Shown here piece by piece: positions 26,480 through 36,165 of a stretch of DNA of 64,000 nucleotides. This stretch comes from Candidatus Gastranaerophilales bacterium (GTDB lineage: Bacteria > Cyanobacteriota > Vampirovibrionia > Gastranaerophilales > Gastranaerophilaceae), in NCBI GenBank assembly GCA_944323135.1, contig CALURI010000003.1, positions 1 through 64,000 of the forward strand, in the 5' to 3' direction. Under the pieces are notes generated by a model, which saw only the letters and a list, made by a program, of their open reading frames with translations, was not told the origin of the DNA and did not search any database. Every line of letters starts with the position of its first letter. The stretch's first letter is position 1. Position numbers and translations under genes: made by a program.

Positions 26480-27733
26480 ATGACAAAAAGAAGAGTAGTT
26501 ATCACAGGACTTGGAGCTGTTACACCGTTTGGTGTCGGCGTTGATAAATTTTGGAACAGTCTTGTTGAAGGGAAAAGTGGAATAAGCACCTCTGAGCTTA
26601 TTGATATTTCTAAACACGTCGTTAAAATTTCTGGCGAAGTAAAAAATTTTAATCCTGAAGAATATCTGGATCCTAAAGAAGCTAAAAAAATGGACAGATA
26701 TATTCAGTTTGCAATGATTGCTGCTGATGAAGCGATTAAAGATGCAAAACTGGAAGAAGTCCATGATGTTGACCCTTATAAAATAGGCGTTATGGTAAGT
26801 TCTGCTGCCGGTGGTTTCAGAACTTTTGAAGAAAATCATGTAAGAATTCTTGAAAAAGGACCTAATAAATGTTCACCGTTTACAATTCCTATGATGATTG
26901 TAAATATGGCATCAGGTCGTATTTCTATGAAATACGGTTTTAAAGGCTTGAATAAAGTTGTTGTTTCAGCTTGTGCAACAGGTACTCATACTGTTGGTGA
27001 TGCATTCCGTTCTATTCAATACGGAGACGCTGATATTATGGTTGCCGGCGGTTGTGAAGCTACTATTTGTGATGTCGGTATCGGTGCATTTTCAAGTGCA
27101 AGAACGTTGTCAAAACGAAATGACGAACCTACTAAAGCTTCTCGTCCTTGGGATGTGGAAAGAGACGGTTTTGTTATGTCTGAAGGTGCAGGAGTTCTTA
27201 TTTTAGAAGAATACGAACATGCTAAAAAACGCGGTGCAAAAATTTATGGCGAAGTAGTTGGTTATGGTCAAACTGCAGATGCTTATGATGTTGTAGCTCC
27301 TGATCCTGAGGGTAAAGGTGCAACTCATTCTATGCAATTTGCTTTAGATGATGCAGGTTTAAAACCTGAAGATGTTGACTATATTAATGCTCACGGAACA
27401 AGTACAGGTTTGGGTGATATAGCTGAATCAAAAGCTATTGAAGGCTTGTTCGGTGATAAGAATACTAATAAAAAATTATTAGTAAGTTCAACAAAATCAA
27501 TGCATGGTCATTTATTAGGTGCAACAGGTGCTGTCGAATGTATAGCTTGCGTAAAAGTTATTAATGAGCATATTGTACCTCCGACTATTAACCTTGATAA
27601 TCAAGATGAAAAAGTTGGAAATCTTGATTATGTTCCGCATAAAGCAAGAAAAGCTGATATTCATGTTGCATTGTCAAATTCATTTGGATTTGGCGGGCAA
27701 AATGCTTCAATTGTTATTAAAGAGGTTAAATAA
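26480..27733 (+). CDS. fabF: Beta-ketoacyl-ACP synthase II
   Basis: 417 residues. It elongates acyl-ACP. Cys165 in VSACATGTH, His in NAHGTSTGLGD and His in STKSMHGHLLGATG form the Cys-His-His site. AAAAGG precedes the ATG. It ends the main fab cluster; no enoyl-ACP reductase or FabZ is adjacent. Confidence 0.97.
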   Translation: MTKRRVVITGLGAVTPFGVGVDKFWNSLVEGKSGISTSELIDISKHVVKISGEVKNFNPEEYLDPKEAKKMDRYIQFAMIAADEAIKDAKLEEVHDVDPYKIGVMVSSAAGGFRTFEENHVRILEKGPNKCSPFTIPMMIVNMASGRISMKYGFKGLNKVVVSACATGTHTVGDAFRSIQYGDADIMVAGGCEATICDVGIGAFSSARTLSKRNDEPTKASRPWDVERDGFVMSEGAGVLILEEYEHAKKRGAKIYGEVVGYGQTADAYDVVAPDPEGKGATHSMQFALDDAGLKPEDVDYINAHGTSTGLGDIAESKAIEGLFGDKNTNKKLLVSSTKSMHGHLLGATGAVECIACVKVINEHIVPPTINLDNQDEKVGNLDYVPHKARKADIHVALSNSFGFGGQNASIVIKEVK

Positions 27734-27759
27734 TAACGTAATAAACTATATAGTGATGT

Positions 27760-27787
27760 AAAGCTCCTTTTTAAAAGGAGCTTTTTA
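27760..27787 (+). terminator. Terminator after fabF
   Basis: AAAGCTCCTTTT pairs with AAAAGGAGCTTT, followed by T residues. Confidence 0.92.
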
Positions 27788-27792
27788 TTTGG

Positions 27793-27821
27793 TTGAAATA
27801 TTCTGCATTGTATGTTAAAAT
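27793..27821 (+). promoter_or_regulatory. Promoter of pilin-like gene 1
   Basis: TTGAAA (27793-27798), 17 bases, TAAAAT (27816-27821) preceded by TGT. A normal leader with ACAAGGAG leads to the ATG at 27855. Confidence 0.65.
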
Positions 27822-27854
27822 TGTATATGTAATTAAGATGACAAGGAGTATATT

Positions 27855-28678
27855 ATGAGAAGATTATTTGATAATGAACAAATGTCGGGGGGGGGGCATT
27901 TTTAGGCTCTGGCAGTCAATTTAAGTCTTATAAAACTTTTGAAAATTTTTATAATAATAAATTAGATAAACGAAAATTAGGATTTACTTTAGCTGAGGTT
28001 TTAATAACATTGGGTATTATAGGTGTAGTCGCTGCAATGACTATGCCGTCATTGATTCAAAGTTATAAAGAGCAGGTCTTGATAAACCAAGCTAAAAAAA
28101 GCTATTCAAATTTTTTGAATGTTCTTAACAGAATGATGGCTGAAAATGAATACGTTGATTATTCTCCGATTTTTGCTACATCAGGTCGAACTGTAGAGAG
28201 TGTAATTAAAGATATTGCTAATTATTATAACGGAGCCAGAGTTTGTACTGCATCCGGAAAAGGATGTGGAGAACAATATTATGTTAAGTTAGGGAAAGCT
28301 ACAAATGATGGTACAGGTTCTGTTAAGAAAGAGGAATTTGGTTTCCCTAGAATGTTATTGGTGGATGGAAGTTCAATATATTTTAGAAATATAAGAAGTA
28401 CATGTGATCCATTTACGTATACAGCTCCAGAGAAAGATGAAAATGGATTTAATACAGGTGGAACAATAACTATAACAGATACAAGGTGTGCAACTGTCGT
28501 TATAGATGTAAATGGTGAACATAAAGGGCCTAATCAATATGGTGCTGATGTTCATCAAATTCTTGTTAAACCGCAAAAATTAGAACCTTCAGATAATAAA
28601 TACGGAGCATTAAAGACAATATTCCTAAAAAATAAATTAGATTATGAAAAATATTCTGATGATAAAAAATTCAATTAA
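27855..28678 (+). pseudogene. Type IV pilin-like gene 1, out of frame at a G10 tract
   Basis: ATG 27855 has AAGGAG upstream and encodes MRRLFDNEQMS, then a run of ten G (27887-27896). As read, translation stops at TAG 27903. One extra G (or two fewer) joins it to an open frame that continues to 28678 and includes the prepilin motif KLG-FTLAEVLITLGIIGVV, giving a 43-residue leader before the cleaved Gly. No other usable start precedes the motif in that frame. The mature part has the hydrophobic N-terminal helix, a long alpha spine and a cysteine-containing beta domain, as in major or minor pilins and T2SS pseudopilins. Either a phase-OFF gene or a homopolymer error. Confidence 0.8.
27887..27896 (+). 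repeat. Poly-G tract (10), candidate phase-variation switch
   Basis: Ten G in a row in a strongly AT-rich genome, within the coding leader of pilin gene 1. Eleven or eight G restore the frame. Confidence 0.8.
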
Positions 28679-28694
28679 GATGATTTATTATCTT

Positions 28695-31600
28695 CTATTC
28701 TTCAATCAGAACCCTGTCAAGGCATCCTTTTGGTGAATATTGCCATTCTCTGAATGTTATACGTTTTACTTTAAAGCCTGAGCGTTCTATTATTGCCTGT
28801 TTTTTCATATTCGAAATGTGAGATTTGATTTTGTCATCAACACCGTCAATTTCGATTACAAATTTGTCATCTACAAGTAAATCAGCATTCAATCCTGCAA
28901 TATCTGAACCTGCAACGACTCTATGTCCGAGTTCTCTTATTTTTTCAGCAACTTCCCGTTCCAGAGTATTTTTGTAAACATTTTCATCAATATCACCAGA
29001 TAACATTGCTTGTTTGCGGTCTTTATATAATTGCATATAAGAAATATAATTTCTGAAATGCCCTTCAGGAAGTTCATTTGGATTTCGTGAGATAAAGTTT
29101 ATAACTTTATTTCTTCCACGTGTAATTGCAACGTTAAACAAGTTTGGTTTTTGTAAGAATGTTAAACTTTGCATGTAACTGTTATCTGCAAAAGCCCAAG
29201 AAATCAGCATTATATCTCGTTCATCACCTTGGAAAGTATGAGCTGTACCGATTTCTATTTGGTGCTTTTTAATCATGTAATCTGACAAAACCTTTGAGAC
29301 AGAAACTTTTAATTGTTCCACTTGTGCTCTGAACGGTGAAATTATGCCGACAGATACAGGATTATCGGGATTTTGTCTTTCATCTTCAATAATTATTTCA
29401 TGTAATCTTTTCACAACTGCTTCGATTTCCGGCAAGTTTCTTGTAGCATCGAAATCTACTTTTCCGTCTAAAACTTCAACAAGTTCTAAAACATTTTCAT
29501 CAGGTTTATCTTTTCTCATTACACGAATTCTGTCATTATAAAATTCATGATTTGAGAAGTTTATAATTGGCGGAAGACTTCTGAAATGTTCGTCAAGCAT
29601 AACTGAATTCATTGAATAATAATCTGCCAAATCGAACATTGAATTTGTTCTGAAACGCCACATAAGCTGGTATTTATCCGGGATTCCGTATTGGCTTAAG
29701 AAAGATTGTTCTTTTGCTTTTTCCAAGAATGAAAGGTGTGGTAATTGTTTGTCATCCCCCACGATTACGGCACGTTTCGCGCGGAAAAGTATTGGAAAGC
29801 AGCTCGCTATATCACATTGAGATGCTTCATCTATAATTGCAACATCAAACAGACCTGGTTTCAGGGGAAGTGAATCTGAAACAGCATAAGTTGTTACGCA
29901 CCAGCATGGAAATGCTTCTAATAACGGTCTGAAATCTTCTTCTTCCAAGATGTTGGTTTGCAGACGTTTTCTGTTTGTTACAAGTGATTTGCTGTGAACT
30001 TTTAGTCTTCTGCGTTTATTTTCATCTCTCAACAAACTTTTTAGTGCTTCTCTGCGTTTATTTTTTAATATATTTATGGCAAGAGTTTTTTGCTTACGTT
30101 TCATTGTACGGATTTGTTCCGATAACATGTGGAGATTACCTGTTTTTTGAATATCGGCTTCGATTTTTCTTAAAGACCATTCCATATTTGCAAAATCAAG
30201 CTCTTGTTTTAATTTGCCTAAATTTTCATAATTTACATCAAAGTCTTTTACATTAAGGATTTTTTTTAGTTGTCCGAGACTTGTAAAATTCGCGATTTTT
30301 GATATAAAACCTGCTTTTTCCATATTACTTTCAAGAATTTTGATAATTCCTGCAATAATATCTATTTCACCTTTTTTAAGACTTTTTTTAATAAATTCTT
30401 TTTTGCCTAAGATTTTTTCTTGTTCTTCTACTTCCAGCAATTTGTCGTGCCAATCTTTTTCAAGCTTAATTATGGTTTCTGATTTAACTTCCATATTTTT
30501 AAGCATATCAAGATGATCTTTCATATCTTTTGTATCGACAAGCAAGATGTCTTCGACATTTTCGTCTAAATCGCTGTTTTGGGAAAGCAAGTTATTTAAT
30601 TCTTCACTCAATTGTCTTTGGTAATTTAAACGGCCTGCTCTGAGAGCCATGTGGCTTGCGCCTAGGTCATTTAAACGTTCTGCCACAACATCAACTGCTT
30701 TATCCATTCGTGATGCAACCAAAACTGTTTTCCCGTTTGCAACCAAGTGAGCTACAAGGTTTACAATTGTTTGTGATTTACCTGTTCCTGGAGGTCCTTG
30801 TACTGCTACAAATTTGCTGTTATCAATGTTTTTTATTACTTGGAGCTGGCTGTCGCTTAAAGAGAGGGGTGTTATAGGATAAAAGTCAGTTATTTTATTC
30901 ATATCCTTAAGTGGAACTGATTTTTCTTTGCTTTGTGCATATTCTTCATTAATTATATTCAGTGCTGTTTCTCTGTATATTCCTGAAGGCTTTTCAGCAA
31001 TTTGTGTCAATTCATGTAATACGCCTGCTGTTACTGATGGACGTTTTGTTAATATGATTGCACTTTGATATGTGACGGCGATTTTTTCCAGTTTAACTTT
31101 TTGTTTTTCTTGTTCTGTTTCTTCTTCGATAATTTCGTCTAAATTTTCACCGTCAATTTTTTCTTTATAAAAATCTTTTGTTTTTGAAATGTTATCATCT
31201 TCTTTATAATCTCCTATATCTTCTGCAATTTCGATTTCAGGGACGAGAGATTTTAAAGTTGTTAAAAAGATGTCAAGTTTGTCTTTTGTAATCGGCAGAT
31301 CAGGAACTACATCCAGAATACCTTCAAGAAGAATATCAACTTCATCTTCATCATCGTTTTTGCGCATAAGTGCTGCTAGTGCACCTGTGTTTAGGGACAA
31401 AACTTCGTCAAGCGGTAGACAGTTTATGTTTACACCGTTTCTTTCAAGTTTACAGGGCATGTATAAAAGCGGTGTTAAAAATTCATTATGTTTTTTAGAT
31501 TTTGAACTTTTGCCGACTAAGAATAAATAACCGTATATAAGATATTTATCTTTTTGCCCAAGATCACTTTGTATCATTAATTCAGTAAGTTTTGGATCGC

Positions 31601-31811
31601 TGCCTTCAAGTGAAATATATTCAGCACCTGTTGAAAATAGCTGTTCTTCTCCTTTCAGAAAAATCCATTTGTTGTCTTTGTCTCCTTTTAGGTTTCTAAA
31701 AGTTGAGCTTTTGACTTCTTCTCTTACACAGTCGTGAAGATATTGGCTTAATTTTTTTATAAAACTGTTGTTAAATGCTGAATTTATTGCGCGTGATGCT
31801 TCCTGTAGCAT
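28695..31811 (-). CDS. SF1 helicase with C-terminal nuclease-like domain
   Basis: 1038 residues. Walker A QGPPGTGKSQTIVNL near residue 338 and motif II AIIDEASQCDIAS near 660 place it in the Upf1/Dna2-like branch of superfamily 1. Between them is a long charged coiled-coil insertion. Later motifs (VGDDKQLPHL, GTAHTFQGDERD, VAITRGRNKVI) complete the helicase. The last ~85 residues (LGHRVVAGSDIAGLNADLLVDDKFVIEIDG) look like a Vsr/DUF559-type PD-(D/E)xK nuclease. AAGGAG precedes ATG 31811. Such fusions occur in DNA repair and in several phage-defence systems; no partner gene is adjacent. Confidence 0.85.
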   Translation of the reverse strand: MLQEASRAINSAFNNSFIKKLSQYLHDCVREEVKSSTFRNLKGDKDNKWIFLKGEEQLFSTGAEYISLEGSDPKLTELMIQSDLGQKDKYLIYGYLFLVGKSSKSKKHNEFLTPLLYMPCKLERNGVNINCLPLDEVLSLNTGALAALMRKNDDEDEVDILLEGILDVVPDLPITKDKLDIFLTTLKSLVPEIEIAEDIGDYKEDDNISKTKDFYKEKIDGENLDEIIEEETEQEKQKVKLEKIAVTYQSAIILTKRPSVTAGVLHELTQIAEKPSGIYRETALNIINEEYAQSKEKSVPLKDMNKITDFYPITPLSLSDSQLQVIKNIDNSKFVAVQGPPGTGKSQTIVNLVAHLVANGKTVLVASRMDKAVDVVAERLNDLGASHMALRAGRLNYQRQLSEELNNLLSQNSDLDENVEDILLVDTKDMKDHLDMLKNMEVKSETIIKLEKDWHDKLLEVEEQEKILGKKEFIKKSLKKGEIDIIAGIIKILESNMEKAGFISKIANFTSLGQLKKILNVKDFDVNYENLGKLKQELDFANMEWSLRKIEADIQKTGNLHMLSEQIRTMKRKQKTLAINILKNKRREALKSLLRDENKRRRLKVHSKSLVTNRKRLQTNILEEEDFRPLLEAFPCWCVTTYAVSDSLPLKPGLFDVAIIDEASQCDIASCFPILFRAKRAVIVGDDKQLPHLSFLEKAKEQSFLSQYGIPDKYQLMWRFRTNSMFDLADYYSMNSVMLDEHFRSLPPIINFSNHEFYNDRIRVMRKDKPDENVLELVEVLDGKVDFDATRNLPEIEAVVKRLHEIIIEDERQNPDNPVSVGIISPFRAQVEQLKVSVSKVLSDYMIKKHQIEIGTAHTFQGDERDIMLISWAFADNSYMQSLTFLQKPNLFNVAITRGRNKVINFISRNPNELPEGHFRNYISYMQLYKDRKQAMLSGDIDENVYKNTLEREVAEKIRELGHRVVAGSDIAGLNADLLVDDKFVIEIDGVDDKIKSHISNMKKQAIIERSGFKVKRITFREWQYSPKGCLDRVLIEE

Positions 31812-31944
31812 GTGTTCTCCTTATTATAGATTTTCGGATGCTCAGAGGGCAAGATGGCAGGCTGTTTAATAAATAATTTTGTGTTTAGCACTTAATATTA
31901 AATCAGCTGACCTCTGACCTCTTTTAGTCCGGTCTTCTATTACC

Positions 31945-31973
31945 TTGTTTATTTATACATTTTACGCTAAAAT
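31945..31973 (+). promoter_or_regulatory. cca promoter
   Basis: TTGTTT (31945-31950), 17 bases, TAAAAT (31968-31973); the ATG follows after seven bases with no Shine-Dalgarno. Confidence 0.6.
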
Positions 31974-31980
31974 ACTTGAT

Positions 31981-33066
31981 ATGAACATCATCAATATAAA
32001 GGATACTTCAAATAAATTATTTTATATTGGCGGAGTTGTCCGTGATGAACTTTTGGGGAGAAAATCTTTTGATATTGATATAACTTATGTCGGGAATGCA
32101 ATTGAATATTGTTCTAAATTCGGTGAAGTTGTTCAGGAAAATCCTGATTTTGGAACAGTTAGAGTAAATGTCGGCGGAAAAGAAGTTGATTTTGCTTCTA
32201 CCAGATCTGAAAAGTATCCTAAAAAAGGACATTTGCCTGTTGTTGTGAAAATCGGGTGTTCTTTAAAGGAAGACGTTATGCGTCGGGATTTTACAATAAA
32301 TGCTCTTGCAAAATCTGTTACTACAGGTGAAATTGTTGATTATACAGGCGGACTTGAGGATTTGAGAAATAAAAAACTCAAAGTTTTGCATGATGAAAGT
32401 TTTATTGATGATCCGACAAGAATTATTAGAGGGTTAAAATTTTCAATCCGTTTTGGGTTCGGTTTAGATGAACATACAAGAAAATTGCAAGAAAAATATT
32501 TAGCTAATATAAATTATGATATGAGTTACAAAAGAGTAAAAAAGGAACTTATTGAGACTTTTAATCTTAATTCTCAAGAAGTTTTTGAAAGGTTTATAAA
32601 TGAAAATATTTATAAGCTTGTAACCGAAAATGATGTTAATATTCCTGATGTAAATATTGAAAAGCTGGTAAATGAGTATAAACCCGAATATATATGGCTT
32701 GTATATGTCGGAGTTTTAATTGACTTATCAAAATTGCCTTTGACAAAAATCGAACAGAAAATTCTTGATGAAGTCCCAAATAAAATTTTGGATAATGATT
32801 TTGAAATATACAAGGTGTTTGAAAATGCACGATTGGAGACTGTACTTTTATACGGTATTTTGTGTGATGAGAAAATAGCACGTCATTATCTTGATGATTT
32901 AAGACAGATTAAAATATCTGTAACCGGAAAAAATTTGCAAAAACTTGGTATTAAACCTTCTCCAAAGTATCAGGAAATTTTTGATGATATTTTAAAACAA
33001 AAACTTAAAAATCCTGATATGACAAAAGATGAAGAAATTAAATATTTAAAAAAACTGATTTCTTAA
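31981..33066 (+). CDS. cca: CCA tRNA nucleotidyltransferase family protein
   Basis: 361 residues, class II nucleotidyltransferase adding or repairing the tRNA 3' CCA end. The active site is in YIGGVVRDELLGRKSFDIDITYVG (the GG and DxD carboxylates), followed by RRDFTINALA and the flexible DDPTRIIRGLKF. The ATG at 31981 is fixed by a -10 seven bases upstream; the earlier frame start lies in the promoter. A poly(A) polymerase or A-adding enzyme is the alternative. It ends seven bases from the convergent gshA. Confidence 0.87.
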   Translation: MNIINIKDTSNKLFYIGGVVRDELLGRKSFDIDITYVGNAIEYCSKFGEVVQENPDFGTVRVNVGGKEVDFASTRSEKYPKKGHLPVVVKIGCSLKEDVMRRDFTINALAKSVTTGEIVDYTGGLEDLRNKKLKVLHDESFIDDPTRIIRGLKFSIRFGFGLDEHTRKLQEKYLANINYDMSYKRVKKELIETFNLNSQEVFERFINENIYKLVTENDVNIPDVNIEKLVNEYKPEYIWLVYVGVLIDLSKLPLTKIEQKILDEVPNKILDNDFEIYKVFENARLETVLLYGILCDEKIARHYLDDLRQIKISVTGKNLQKLGIKPSPKYQEIFDDILKQKLKNPDMTKDEEIKYLKKLIS

Positions 33067-33073
33067 CTGATTT

Positions 33074-34399
33074 TTACTCGGTAATATAGTTGATTAATTT
33101 TTTAATATCTTTGTTCCATAATCCGTTCCAATTTCGTATAATTACATCTGCAGGGGTAATACCGTTTAGAGTATATTCTTTTATTGCATCAAGATATTTT
33201 TCTTCGCCTGTATTCATTTCTATAAGCGATTTTTCAGCAATGTATAAAATTTCTTTTGCAATATCTTTGATAAAAATTTTTCCTATTTTAGTATTTAGTG
33301 CACTTTTTGGAACGTTATAACGAAGTTCTGAAAAGTCTGAATATGCAAAATCTTTTAAAAGCTCTTCAATATCTTTCATTGCATTATGGTTGTATAAAAT
33401 CCCTTTATATATTGCAAGAATTGCATATTGTAAGCCTTTTCCCACACAGTCGTGGTTTCTGATTTCCACAAAGTTTCTAAGTCTGACTTCAGGAAAATAA
33501 AGATTTGCATGCAATTTAAAATCTTCAATATTTGCTTCAAAATCTTCAAAACCGTTTTGGATAAATTCTTCAAAATTAATTTTTCCGTTAAATGGAATAG
33601 CTCCTGATTCCCTATTTATAAATATCATAGGAGATTTTAAAACATAATCAATATATTCTTCAAATGAAAATTTGTTATCTATTTGACCTACAAATCCGCA
33701 TCTGTCATTATCTGTATTGAGCCAGCTTAATGCTCTGAAACTTTTATAACCTGTTTCTACTCCCCCGCGGATTGGTGAATTTGAAAACATTGCTGTCATA
33801 AAAGGTACAAGTTTATTTGCAATGCGGAATTTGTCAATTGCATCTTCTTCGCTTTCAAAATCGATGCAGCATTGAATGCCTGCGGTTTCTCGCATCATTA
33901 CATCTGATAAAATTCCCCAAAGATATTTTGCCATCAGATGATATCGTTTTTTAGGTATAAGATGTATTGATTTGTTTGTTGATAAGGGGGAAACTCCATA
34001 ATTTAGAAGTGTTATACCTGATTTATTCAGGATTGGTTTCATTTGTTTGTTGAAGTTATCAATTTTATTTTTAAGTTTTTCAATTGTGAATTCCGGTTTT
34101 AAACTTAATTCAATTTGGCATCCAGGTTCAAGAGTAATTGTATCGTGTTCTTGCTTTAGACCTATAATGTTATAGTCATCCGTTATATAATCCCAATTTT
34201 CTTCTTTTGCATAATTTCTTAGGAAATTACAAATTCCGAATTCAGAAGAATAATCTGCCGCTTTCGATGTAGCTGAAAAAATCGGGAGTCTTTCGTATTC
34301 AATTCCTATTTGATGTTCTTTGCACGGTTTGCAGCCGTTTTTAAATAACTTTAAAATTTCTTTTTTATCTAATTTTTCTTGTGTTTTTAGGTTACTCAC
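33074..34399 (-). CDS. gshA: Glutamate-cysteine ligase, plant/cyanobacterial type
   Basis: 441 residues. First step of glutathione synthesis. IGIEYERLPIF, the EPGCQIELSLKP substrate segment, TAGIQCCIDFES and VRLRNFVEIRNHDC are typical of the GCS2-like ligases of plants, cyanobacteria and alphaproteobacteria. Start is GTG at 34399 (the ATG two bases earlier runs into TGA), with GGGGGT upstream. gshB is not in the window. An EgtA-type role is less likely because no ergothioneine genes are seen. Confidence 0.9.
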   Translation of the reverse strand: MSNLKTQEKLDKKEILKLFKNGCKPCKEHQIGIEYERLPIFSATSKAADYSSEFGICNFLRNYAKEENWDYITDDYNIIGLKQEHDTITLEPGCQIELSLKPEFTIEKLKNKIDNFNKQMKPILNKSGITLLNYGVSPLSTNKSIHLIPKKRYHLMAKYLWGILSDVMMRETAGIQCCIDFESEEDAIDKFRIANKLVPFMTAMFSNSPIRGGVETGYKSFRALSWLNTDNDRCGFVGQIDNKFSFEEYIDYVLKSPMIFINRESGAIPFNGKINFEEFIQNGFEDFEANIEDFKLHANLYFPEVRLRNFVEIRNHDCVGKGLQYAILAIYKGILYNHNAMKDIEELLKDFAYSDFSELRYNVPKSALNTKIGKIFIKDIAKEILYIAEKSLIEMNTGEEKYLDAIKEYTLNGITPADVIIRNWNGLWNKDIKKLINYITE

Positions 34400-34452
34400 A
34401 TTTACCCCCTATCCAATTATAACATTCTCAAAATTAGCAAAAAACTTTTTTT

Positions 34453-34482
34453 TTAACATTTACCTGTGTGTGGTATTATTAT
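34453..34482 (+). promoter_or_regulatory. rsmA-ispE promoter
   Basis: TTAACA (34453-34458), 18 bases, TATTAT (34477-34482); ATG 34490 is seven bases further. Confidence 0.55.
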
Positions 34483-34489
34483 AGGTAAG

Positions 34490-35332
34490 ATGAATTACTT
34501 CGAACGGGCAAAATACTTTAGAACAAAAAAAAGACTCGGTCAAAATTTTTTGATTGACGGGGCGACTATATCCGATATTATTGATTTTGCAGATATTAAG
34601 CCCGAAGATACCATTATAGAAATAGGTCCGGGGGTTGGTTTTGTTACTGAGCAGTTAGTAAAACATGCCAAACGTGTTATTGCAATTGAACTTGATGAAG
34701 AAGCTATAAAAGAGCTTAAGAAACTTGATGTTCCAAATCTTGAAATAATTCATAATGATATTTTGAAACAAGATTTGTCAGAATTGTGTGATGGCAGAGT
34801 TAAAATTGTTGCAAATATCCCATATTATATTACAAGTCCTATTATTGCACATTTGCTTGGAGAAGTAGACGATTTGAACAACAAAAACAGAAATAAAATA
34901 ACAGATATTTTATTAATGGTTCAAGAAGAAGTTGCAAGAAGAATGGCTGCAAATGAAAATTCTTCCGGAAAACAATACGGGCTTTTGACTATTCTTTCTC
35001 AGTTTTGGGCAGATGTGAAAATTATGAAATTGGTTGGCAGGCGCTCATTTTATCCTGCTCCAAAAGTTAATTCTGCATTGGTAAAACTTGATGTCAGAGA
35101 AAAACCTCTGCTTGAATTGACTGATTATTCTCATTTTAGAAAAACAGTGAAAGCCGGTTTTTCTCAACGCAGAAAAAATATTAAAAATTGTCTTTTGTCA
35201 GCAGGATTTTCAAAAGAAAAAATTCAAAAAGCTCTTGCGAAATTAAATATTGATGAAAATGTCAGGGGAGAAAAGCTCTCGATTGAAACTTTCGGGAAAT
35301 TATCGGAGGCGTTGCTTAATAATGAAAATTAA
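34490..35332 (+). CDS. rsmA: 16S rRNA dimethyladenosine transferase
   Basis: 280 residues. It dimethylates two adjacent adenosines in helix 45 of 16S rRNA. KKRLGQNFLID, the SAM loop VIEIGPGVGFVTE (here IIEIGPGVGFVTE), NIPYYITSPI (catalytic NxxY) and the late FSQRRKNIKN are all present. ATG 34490 fits both the family and the leaderless spacing; an upstream GTG at 34466 is inside the promoter. Its stop overlaps ispE by 11 bases. Confidence 0.95.
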   Translation: MNYFERAKYFRTKKRLGQNFLIDGATISDIIDFADIKPEDTIIEIGPGVGFVTEQLVKHAKRVIAIELDEEAIKELKKLDVPNLEIIHNDILKQDLSELCDGRVKIVANIPYYITSPIIAHLLGEVDDLNNKNRNKITDILLMVQEEVARRMAANENSSGKQYGLLTILSQFWADVKIMKLVGRRSFYPAPKVNSALVKLDVREKPLLELTDYSHFRKTVKAGFSQRRKNIKNCLLSAGFSKEKIQKALAKLNIDENVRGEKLSIETFGKLSEALLNNEN

Positions 35333-36134
35333 AGTGCAGTGCCCTGCAAAAATTAATTTAACCTTGAAAGTTACCGGAAAGCGAGATGACGGATTTCATA
35401 ATATTGAAAGCATTATGCAGACGATAAGTTTGTATGATTATTTGATAATTAGTGTTGAAAAATCAGATAAATTTGAGATAAATTTATCCGGTAATAACAA
35501 TGAAGTTCCATATAATGAAAAAAACCTCGTCTTTAAAGCAGCCAAACTATTTATAGATAATACAAATATACAACCTTATAAAATTGAAATTTATATAGAT
35601 AAAAATATCCCTGTAGCAGCAGGTTTGGCTGGAGGGAGTACTGATGCTGCAGGAACTCTTTTCGGATTAAATAAAATTTTTGACGAACCTTTGTCAAAAG
35701 AAAAATTGCATGAGTTTTGCGCACAACTCGGATCAGATTTGAATTTCTGTCTTGAAGGCGGAAGGCAAATGACTAAAGGTCGTGGCGAGATTTTAGAAAA
35801 ACTCCCTTTTGAAAAATTTTCACTTTCTTTGATTAAGCCAAAAAATTTGGGGATAAGTGCAAAAGAAGCATACTCAAAATTTTCTCAAAAAAATTCTCAA
35901 AATTTTCAATCAAAATACGGTTCAAAAGACAGTTTTAAAAATGATCTTGAATGGGCAGTTATCGATGATTATAAAGAATTACAAAAAATAAAAAATTTAT
36001 ATTCATCTTCTATAATGTCAGGTTCAGGATCAACTTATTATGTTATAAATGGTCTATTTGAAAAATTAGACGGGTATTGGTTGAAAAATAATTTATATGC
36101 GGTAAATGAAGGTATAAAAAAAGTCCCTCTTTAA
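35322..36134 (+). CDS. ispE: 4-diphosphocytidyl-2-C-methyl-D-erythritol kinase
   Basis: 270 residues, GHMP kinase of the MEP isoprenoid pathway. CPAKINLTLKVTGKRDDGFH at the N-terminus and the glycine-rich ATP loop PVAAGLAGGSTDAAG are diagnostic. ATG 35322 lies inside the end of rsmA with GGAGGC upstream; rsmA-ispE pairing is common. The terminator stem overlaps its stop codon. Confidence 0.95.
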   Translation: MKIKVQCPAKINLTLKVTGKRDDGFHNIESIMQTISLYDYLIISVEKSDKFEINLSGNNNEVPYNEKNLVFKAAKLFIDNTNIQPYKIEIYIDKNIPVAAGLAGGSTDAAGTLFGLNKIFDEPLSKEKLHEFCAQLGSDLNFCLEGGRQMTKGRGEILEKLPFEKFSLSLIKPKNLGISAKEAYSKFSQKNSQNFQSKYGSKDSFKNDLEWAVIDDYKELQKIKNLYSSSIMSGSGSTYYVINGLFEKLDGYWLKNNLYAVNEGIKKVPL

Positions 36135-36150
36135 AAAGAAGGACTTTTTT
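36117..36150 (+). terminator. Terminator after ispE
   Basis: AAAAAGTCC-C-TCTTT pairs with AAAGA-AGGACTTTTTT. The ispE stop codon lies within the hairpin. Confidence 0.85.
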
Positions 36151-36165
36151 ATATGTTTCTGTAAA

